DNA from: Hyphomicrobiaceae bacterium UBA2767
Lineage (GTDB): Bacteria > Pseudomonadota > Alphaproteobacteria > Rhizobiales > Methyloligellaceae
Reading direction: 5' to 3'
DNA: 9,818 nt
Assembly: GCA_002352635.1 (NCBI GenBank)
Contig: DEIT01000205.1
Span: 561 to 10,378 of the forward strand
Below the pieces are notes generated by a model. The model searched no databases, was not told where the DNA came from, and saw only the letters and a list, made by a program, of their open reading frames with translations. Every line of letters begins with the position of its first letter. The stretch's first letter is position 1. Shown piece after piece: positions 5,633-9,818 of this stretch. Made by a program: the position numbers and the translations under genes.

Positions 5633-6739
5633 TTATTTTCTATCGTCATCCAGCACGTGCGCCACGACCTTGCGCATCACGGAAGGCAAAGCCTGCGCGT
5701 CAAGCGCATGGCGGGGCACCCACATGCATGCTTCAGGGCGCGCTGTTTCCAGCACCTCTGCGCCATTCGAAAAGGCCGCACTGAAGACGGAAAGCTCTAG
5801 GTGAAAATGAGTGAAGGTATGGCGCACCGTTCCCGGTAGCTGCGCCCATGGGCCTTCGAGAGGCGCGTGGTCAAGCAGGTTGGCATCGCCTTCGGGCTCC
5901 TCCACCCAGGGCGTGCCCGGCACTTCGGTCATGCCACCCAGCAGGCCTTCCTTCACACGTTTGCGCAAAAGCACGGCACCGTCGGCGCGTGAGGCTAAAA
6001 ATGCCACACCACACCGCAGCGGTTTCGCCGGCTTTGTTGCCCTATATGGAAGAATCGCCTCAAGCCCCCTCGCTCGGGCAGCACATTCCCTATGGACAGG
6101 ACACAGGGCGCAAGACGGGGTGCGGGGCGTGCAGATGGTCGCGCCGAGGTCCATCATCGCCTGTGCAAAGTCTCCCGGTCGCTTCGATGGCGCAACTTGC
6201 TCGGCAATTTTCTTGAGATCTTTCTTGGCCGCCGGCAGCGGTGTCTCAACAGAAAAATACCGCGCCAGCACCCGTTCCACATTGCCGTCCACGACCGCGG
6301 CTCGTTGGCCAAACGCGATCGACGCGATGGCCGCAGCGGTATAGGCGCCAACACCGGGAAGCGTCAGAAGCTCCTTTTCCGTGCCAGGAAAGCACCCGCG
6401 ATGTTCACTTGCGACCCGCCTTGCGCAGGCATGCAGGTTCCGCGCCCTGGCATAGTAACCGAGCCCCGCCCATGCCTTGAGCACATCATCAAGGTCCGTT
6501 TCCGCCAGTGCCTCGACGGTGGGCCACGCGTGCAGGAACTTTGCATAATATGGCGCCACAGCCTTTACGGTTGTCTGTTGCAGCATAATTTCGCTCAGCC
6601 AGACACGATATGGATCTGAGGCTGCACCGGAAGGCGCGCGCCACGGCAGATCACGGCGCGCCGTGTCGTACCACGCAAGCAGCGTCTCGACAGGAAACCT
6701 CTCGTTCCCGCGCTCCGACTTGTTTTCCCCATGCGCCAT
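5633..6739 (-). CDS. mutY: Adenine DNA glycosylase MutY
   Basis: MutY removes adenine mispaired with 8-oxoguanine, preventing G:C to T:A mutation. The 368-residue protein has the full architecture. The HhH-GPD glycosylase core includes WLSEIMLQQT at 47-56 with catalytic E50, LPGVGAYTAAAI at 127-138 (helix-hairpin-helix) and VVDGNVERVLAR at 149-160 with catalytic D151. The 4Fe-4S loop is C203-x6-C210-x2-C213-x5-C219. A NUDIX-like 8-oxoG-recognition domain runs from about 241 to the end and includes HTFTHFHLEL at 307-316, matching the F-S-H loop of E. coli MutY with T in place of S. No key residue is missing. The ATG at 6739 is followed by a short polar extension before the core. The gene is divergent from the DUF721 gene, with 52 bases between the starts that must hold both promoters. 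Confidence 0.96.
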   Translation of the reverse strand: MAHGENKSERGNERFPVETLLAWYDTARRDLPWRAPSGAASDPYRVWLSEIMLQQTTVKAVAPYYAKFLHAWPTVEALAETDLDDVLKAWAGLGYYARARNLHACARRVASEHRGCFPGTEKELLTLPGVGAYTAAAIASIAFGQRAAVVDGNVERVLARYFSVETPLPAAKKDLKKIAEQVAPSKRPGDFAQAMMDLGATICTPRTPSCALCPVHRECAARARGLEAILPYRATKPAKPLRCGVAFLASRADGAVLLRKRVKEGLLGGMTEVPGTPWVEEPEGDANLLDHAPLEGPWAQLPGTVRHTFTHFHLELSVFSAAFSNGAEVLETARPEACMWVPRHALDAQALPSVMRKVVAHVLDDDRK

Positions 6740-6791
6740 ATATCGGCCTGTCTCACGATACGTCAGTCAGCTATGCTATGAGCAAGCGACG

Positions 6792-7358
6792 ATGCAAAGA
6801 ACCGTCAATGGCCTTATCCCCGTGAGCAATCCACCAAAAAAAAGCAATCCGACGGCAAAACGACGGCGTTCGGCTTCGCGAGCGACAGCGATCGGCGCCT
6901 TTGTCCCGAAAGTCGCCCGTGCCGCCTTTGAAACGCACGGGTTCCCCTCCGCCAACCTGCTGTCGGACTGGCCCGAAATTATCGGTTCCGAATATGCTGG
7001 CATCACCGCGCCTGAACGCCTTGTCTGGCCGCGTGGCGAACAACCTCAACCTGGCGAAGGCAAGGCTGTGGGGTACAAAAGCGCCCGTCGCGCAGGGGCG
7101 ACACTCATCATGCGGGTTGAAGGTCCACGAGCGCTGGAAATTCAGCATATCGGGCCGCAACTGCTTGAGCGGATCAATATCTATTTCGGCTATCGCGCCA
7201 TCTCGGAGCTGCGACTGGTTCAGGGGCCGGTACGCAGGCAATTGGTCGCCGTAGACAAAACTCCTAAAGACAACGAAACCGAGACAGAGCTGAACGCTGA
7301 TATCGAGGATGAGGGCTTGCGGATCGCCCTCTCCCGCCTCGGGGCCCGCATCGACTGA
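6792..7358 (+). CDS. DUF721 (DciA-like) protein
   Basis: DUF721 proteins include DciA, the ancestral loader or operator of the replicative helicase DnaB in bacteria without DnaC. From the ATG at 6792 the product is 188 residues. A basic N-terminus (KKSNPTAKRRRSASR, about 16-30) precedes the domain, which begins near IGAFVPKVARAAFETHGF (34-51) and includes LLSDWPEIIGSEYAGITAPERL (56-77) and ATLIMRVEGPRALEIQHIGPQLLERIN (about 103-129). This pattern of a Trp-containing helix, a hydrophobic strand, then Q-x4-L-L-x-R-I-N matches the family. The C-terminal ~40 residues are acidic. The open frame extends upstream to 6663 but would run into mutY on the other strand, so ATG 6792 (or GTG 6822) is more likely; neither has a good ribosome-binding site. 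Family placement is good; the DciA role is inferred from family, and the neighbours mutY, dsbA and smc fit the conserved locus I recall. Confidence 0.85.
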   Translation: MQRTVNGLIPVSNPPKKSNPTAKRRRSASRATAIGAFVPKVARAAFETHGFPSANLLSDWPEIIGSEYAGITAPERLVWPRGEQPQPGEGKAVGYKSARRAGATLIMRVEGPRALEIQHIGPQLLERINIYFGYRAISELRLVQGPVRRQLVAVDKTPKDNETETELNADIEDEGLRIALSRLGARID

Positions 7359-7491
7359 ACCCGCATTGACGAAATGCTCTCTAAATTACACGCCCTTTTG
7401 AGTGTGCAATTCCACATTCTTGTTATATTCACAGCAACAATGGTGAAACACCTGCATGTGCGGCGACAATCGGCCATGCATCGCAATCAAT

Positions 7492-7499
7492 AAGAGGAG
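7492..7499 (+). promoter_or_regulatory. Ribosome-binding site that selects the TTG start of the first dsbA-like gene
   Basis: AAGAGGAG ends 8 bases before the TTG at 7508, ideal spacing. The GTG at 7499 overlaps this site and so cannot be its start. The rest of the 149-base gap after the DUF721 gene holds TATATT at 7424-7429 as a possible -10 box; TTGAGT at 7398-7403 lies 20 bases upstream, too far for a confident promoter. Confidence 0.65.
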
Positions 7500-7507
7500 T
7501 GAGAGTC

Positions 7508-8206
7508 TTGTCAGAATCAAACAAATTCGGCGGGCAGAAACTGTCGAGACGGACCGCAGTCGGCCTTGGCCTTGGGACCTTCATCGCCGCAGCCGGCGGT
7601 CTTCCTTATGTTCTTCTGTCGGAAGGTGCTGATCGCGCATGGGCCGGTCCGGAAGAAGATCTGGCCAAATTCATGAAGCCTGGCGCCTTGCCGGAAAACG
7701 CCATGGGATCGGAAGATGCGCCGGTGACGGTTGTCGAATATTCGTCGCTGACATGTCCGCATTGCGCCAATTTCCACCAGCAGACCGTGCCGAGCCTGAA
7801 AGAGAAATACGTTAAAACCGGAAAGGTCCGCTACATCATCCGGGAGTTTCCACTTGATAGGGTTGCGCTCGCGGCTGCGGCGGTCGCGCGCTGTGCCGGT
7901 CCGGAAAAATTCTTCCCCCTTATGAACGCGCTCTACAAAAACCAGGATACCTGGGCGCGCGGGGCTGGAAATCCGGCGGAGCGTCTGTTCAAAATGGCGC
8001 AACAAGCCGGTTTCACAAAGGAAACCTTCAACGCGTGCTTGCGGAATAAGGAAGTCGTTGACCATATCGAGGCTACTCGGAAGCGCGGCAACGAGGAATT
8101 TGGTGTGAGCTCCACGCCGACAATTTTCGTCAATGGCAAGAAAGTCGAAGGTGGCAACAGCCTTGCCGATCTCGAAAAGGCGATGGAGCCCTATCTGAAA
8201 AGCTGA
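7508..8206 (+). CDS. DsbA family thiol oxidoreductase with twin-arginine signal
   Basis: This is a periplasmic thioredoxin-fold disulfide oxidoreductase of 232 residues, counted from the TTG at 7508. The N-terminus has a twin-arginine motif (KLSRRTAVG, R14-R15) and a hydrophobic stretch to about residue 37. Likely cleavage is after AWA near residue 46, so export would be by the Tat route, possibly already folded. The DsbA domain has active site CPHC (C83-C86) in SSLTCPHCANFH, REFP at 112-115, the helical insertion from about 120 to 190, and the cis-proline loop SSTPTIFVNG with P204. Two further cysteines (C129 and C177) align with cysteines in the downstream paralogue. A second disulfide conserved among alphaproteobacterial DsbAs is known from Wolbachia alpha-DsbA1. 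Two GANTC sites (7503-7507 and 7514-7518) flank the start codon. It could be an oxidase or an isomerase; the sequence cannot decide. Confidence 0.9.
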   Translation: MSESNKFGGQKLSRRTAVGLGLGTFIAAAGGLPYVLLSEGADRAWAGPEEDLAKFMKPGALPENAMGSEDAPVTVVEYSSLTCPHCANFHQQTVPSLKEKYVKTGKVRYIIREFPLDRVALAAAAVARCAGPEKFFPLMNALYKNQDTWARGAGNPAERLFKMAQQAGFTKETFNACLRNKEVVDHIEATRKRGNEEFGVSSTPTIFVNGKKVEGGNSLADLEKAMEPYLKS

Positions 8207-8263
8207 CGCCTATTGAGTTAGCGCGGCGTGAGTGCAAAAATCCGGATTGCGTATCAACGCTTT

Positions 8264-8269
8264 GGGGGA
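8264..8269 (+). promoter_or_regulatory. Ribosome-binding site of the second dsbA-like gene
   Basis: GGGGGA lies 8 bases before the GTG at 8278. It fixes a start that gives a complete twin-arginine and lipobox signal. The 71-base gap between the two dsbA-like genes shows no obvious terminator, so cotranscription is likely. Confidence 0.6.
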
Positions 8270-8277
8270 CGGTTCCG

Positions 8278-8946
8278 GTGCTCATAAACCGGCGGACTTT
8301 GGTGCATGGAATGCTGGCCGCAGGCGCGGTCAACCTAACCGGCTGCGCGGGTGGCGGTGCGCGACAACGCGCACAAACGGGCCCGCTCAATGCCGACGGT
8401 ACGCCGGTTCTGGCCGAACTGCTGAAACCCGGGCCCTTGGGGGAAAAATCCCTTGGCAATCCGAGCGCGCCGGTCACGATTATCGAATACGCGTCCCTCA
8501 CTTGCCCGTTCTGTCACAAGTTCCATTTGACGACCTATCCTCGTGTCAAAAAGGAACTGATTGATACCGGCAAAGTCCACTATATCGTCCGGGAGTTTCC
8601 AATCGGACGTTCCGCTGGTGCAGCGGCAATTATCACCCGCTGCGCGCCCGCGAAGGACTATTTTGTTCTTTATGACAAATTCCTGACCCAGCAAAAAGTC
8701 TGGGTGTCGCAGGAAGTGCGCCCTGATGCGATCTACAAGGTTGCATCGCAAACCGGCATGACGCGCCAGGCCTTTGATGCCTGCATGAACAATAAGGAAA
8801 TCGAAGAAGGCCTGCGTACGGTAAAACAGAGAGGGCGGGAGCTTGGCGTTTCCGGCACGCCGACATTCTTCGTCAACGGCAAAAAGGCACGCGGCGACCT
8901 CACCTATGACCAGCTCGTCGCGATGATGGGTCCACAGACCACGTAA
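8278..8946 (+). CDS. DsbA family thiol oxidoreductase, probable Tat lipoprotein
   Basis: The 222-residue protein is a tandem paralogue of the upstream gene. Shared features are CPFC (C76-C79) in ASLTCPFCHKFH, TGKVHYIVREFP (97-108), the cis-proline loop SGTPTFFVNGKK with P195, and the extra cysteine pair C122 and C169. Its N-terminus is different: NRRTLVHGMLAAGAVNLTGC combines twin arginines (R5-R6) with a lipobox L-T-G-C ending at C23. That predicts a lipid-anchored protein exported by Tat. Residue +2 after the cysteine is Ala, not the Asp that retains lipoproteins in the inner membrane under the E. coli rule, which may not apply here. A Gly/Arg/Gln-rich linker (about 25-35) follows. The GTG start is supported by GGGGGA at 8264-8269. 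Likely role: oxidase, reductase or isomerase at a membrane surface; the redox direction cannot be read from sequence. Confidence 0.9.
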   Translation: MLINRRTLVHGMLAAGAVNLTGCAGGGARQRAQTGPLNADGTPVLAELLKPGPLGEKSLGNPSAPVTIIEYASLTCPFCHKFHLTTYPRVKKELIDTGKVHYIVREFPIGRSAGAAAIITRCAPAKDYFVLYDKFLTQQKVWVSQEVRPDAIYKVASQTGMTRQAFDACMNNKEIEEGLRTVKQRGRELGVSGTPTFFVNGKKARGDLTYDQLVAMMGPQTT

Positions 8947-9010
8947 CAAAATCAAATTGCTGTCGTAATTCTGTCCGCCTGCCGTAGTTTATCCCATAAT
9001 CACAAACTGA

Positions 9011-9036
9011 TTCGCCGGCTTAGAGGAGCAGGCGAA
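9011..9036 (+). repeat. Inverted repeat in the smc leader
   Basis: TTCGCCGGC (9011-9019) and GCAGGCGAA (9028-9036) form a 9-bp arm pair with one mismatch around an 8-base loop. No T-run follows, so it is not a classical intrinsic terminator. A GANTC site (GATTC, 9009-9013) overlaps its left edge. It lies 28 bases before the smc start and could be a protein-binding site or an mRNA leader hairpin. Confidence 0.35.
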
Positions 9037-9063
9037 CACAAGGCAACAGTGGGGAATGCTGCA

Positions 9064-9818
9064 GTGAAGATCACTCGCCTCAGGCTGCTGGGCTTCAAAT
9101 CATTTGTCGAGCCGGTCGAACTCATGGTCGAACCGGGTCTTACCGGCGTGGTCGGACCGAATGGTTGCGGCAAATCGAACCTTCTCGAGGCCCTACGCTG
9201 GGCGATGGGAGAAACCTCGCACAAGAGCATGCGTGGCGCGGCGATGGACGATGTGATCTTCGCCGGCACTCAGAGCCGCCCGGCCCGCAACATGGCCGAA
9301 GTCAGCATCTTCATTGACAATTCCGAGCGCAAGGCCCCGGCGGAATTCAACGAAATCGACCAGCTGGAGGTTACCCGCCGCATCGAGCGCGAGGCCGGTT
9401 CCGTATTCCGCGTCAATGGCAAGGATGTGCGCGCCCGCGACGTGCGGTTGCTGTTCGAGGACGCGGCAACAGGCGCCCGTTCGCCTGCCCTGGTTCGCCA
9501 GGGACGTATCGGCGAAATCGTCAACGCCAAGCCGCAGGAACGCCGCCGCGTACTTGAAGATGCTGCAGGCATCGCCGGTCTGCACAGCCGGCGCCATGAG
9601 GCGGAGTTGAGACTGAAGGGCGCCGAAAGCAATCTTGAGCGTCTGCAGGACCTCAAGGGCCAGCTTAAGACGCAACTCAACAGCCTGAAGCGACAAGCGC
9701 GGCAGGCACGGCGATACAAGGAAATTTCCGGCGAAATCCGTCAGGGTGAAGCGCTCCAACACCATCTTCGTTGGCGGGCGGCGTGCGAACAGGTTGAAAT
9801 GGAGGAGACTGCGCTTGA
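9064..9818 (+). CDS. smc: Chromosome segregation protein SMC, N-terminal fragment
   Basis: The first 251 codons are present; the gene continues past the window. SMC dimers with ScpA/ScpB form the bacterial condensin that compacts and aligns chromosome arms. The N-terminal ATPase half-domain is intact: ITRLRLLGFKSFVEP (3-17), Walker A GPNGCGKSNLLEALRWAMGE (31-50), the conserved SMRG motif at 55-58 with candidate arginine finger R57, MDDVIFAGT (61-69), the Q-loop VRQGRIGEI (144-152), and KPQERRRVLEDAAGI (156-170). After about residue 170 the sequence becomes a charged heptad-like coiled coil, as expected for the start of the long arm. I chose the GTG at 9064 because GGGGA (9051-9055) is 8 bases upstream and it gives the family's normal N-terminus; an in-frame GTG at 9049 is possible. 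The Walker B, signature motif and hinge lie outside the window. Confidence 0.95.
   Translation, partial: MKITRLRLLGFKSFVEPVELMVEPGLTGVVGPNGCGKSNLLEALRWAMGETSHKSMRGAAMDDVIFAGTQSRPARNMAEVSIFIDNSERKAPAEFNEIDQLEVTRRIEREAGSVFRVNGKDVRARDVRLLFEDAATGARSPALVRQGRIGEIVNAKPQERRRVLEDAAGIAGLHSRRHEAELRLKGAESNLERLQDLKGQLKTQLNSLKRQARQARRYKEISGEIRQGEALQHHLRWRAACEQVEMEETAL

Noticed and set aside
6663..6791. Upstream extension of the DUF721 frame
   Set aside because: It overlaps the mutY coding start on the other strand and its residues do not resemble the family; ATG 6792 leaves a normal-length protein.
6836..6843. Run of eight A in the DUF721 gene, possible slippage or frameshift site
   Set aside because: The frame is intact on both sides and encodes an ordinary lysine-containing basic segment; there is no second frame to shift into.
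7366..7387. TTGACG followed by TAAATT as a promoter for the dsbA-like gene
   Set aside because: The spacing between the hexamers is only 10 bases.
7452..7482. Repeated ATGCAT-like words before the dsbA-like gene
   Set aside because: Each is a short self-palindrome with no wider symmetry; likely chance.

Overview
The window looks like chromosome from a moderately GC-rich alphaproteobacterium, probably of the order Hyphomicrobiales (Rhizobiales) or a relative. The basis is a CcrM-type GANTC methyltransferase with its C-terminal domain, the order PA0069-type radical SAM gene - rnhB - ccrM, and the block mutY / DUF721(DciA-like) - dsbA - smc, which I recall as conserved in that class. Assignment below class level is inference.

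Layout. (1) 1-786, minus strand: two overlapping glycosyltransferase-type genes, a TIGR04283-type GT2 enzyme followed by the first 34 codons of a TIGR04282/DUF2064 protein that leaves the window. (2) 973-1779, plus strand: an unrecognised, membrane-anchored protein whose 3' third is strikingly AT-rich and looks foreign. It is followed at 1823-1897 by a small nested inverted-repeat element. (3) 1901-2452, minus strand: an exported TPR protein. (4) 2558-5610, plus strand: a radical SAM protein ending in a sliding-clamp-type motif, RNase HII, and the cell-cycle DNA methyltransferase CcrM. A near-consensus CtrA box and a structured leader precede ccrM. (5) 5633-6739, minus strand: MutY, convergent with ccrM. 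(6) 6792-9818, plus strand: a DciA-like DUF721 protein, two tandem DsbA-family oxidoreductases (one with a twin-arginine signal, one apparently a twin-arginine lipoprotein), and the first 251 codons of smc.

Taken together the right three quarters is chromosome maintenance: RNA removal (rnhB), adenine methylation (ccrM), oxidative-damage repair (mutY), helicase loading (DUF721/DciA) and chromosome organisation (smc), with a periplasmic disulfide module between the last two. The left quarter is accessory. I found no tRNA, rRNA, CRISPR array, intact transposase or prophage gene. I see no convincing evidence of a wholly new multi-gene system. The best leads are the clamp motif on the radical SAM protein, the ccrM upstream region, the paired anchoring of the DsbA proteins, and the foreign-looking gene with its repeat element.
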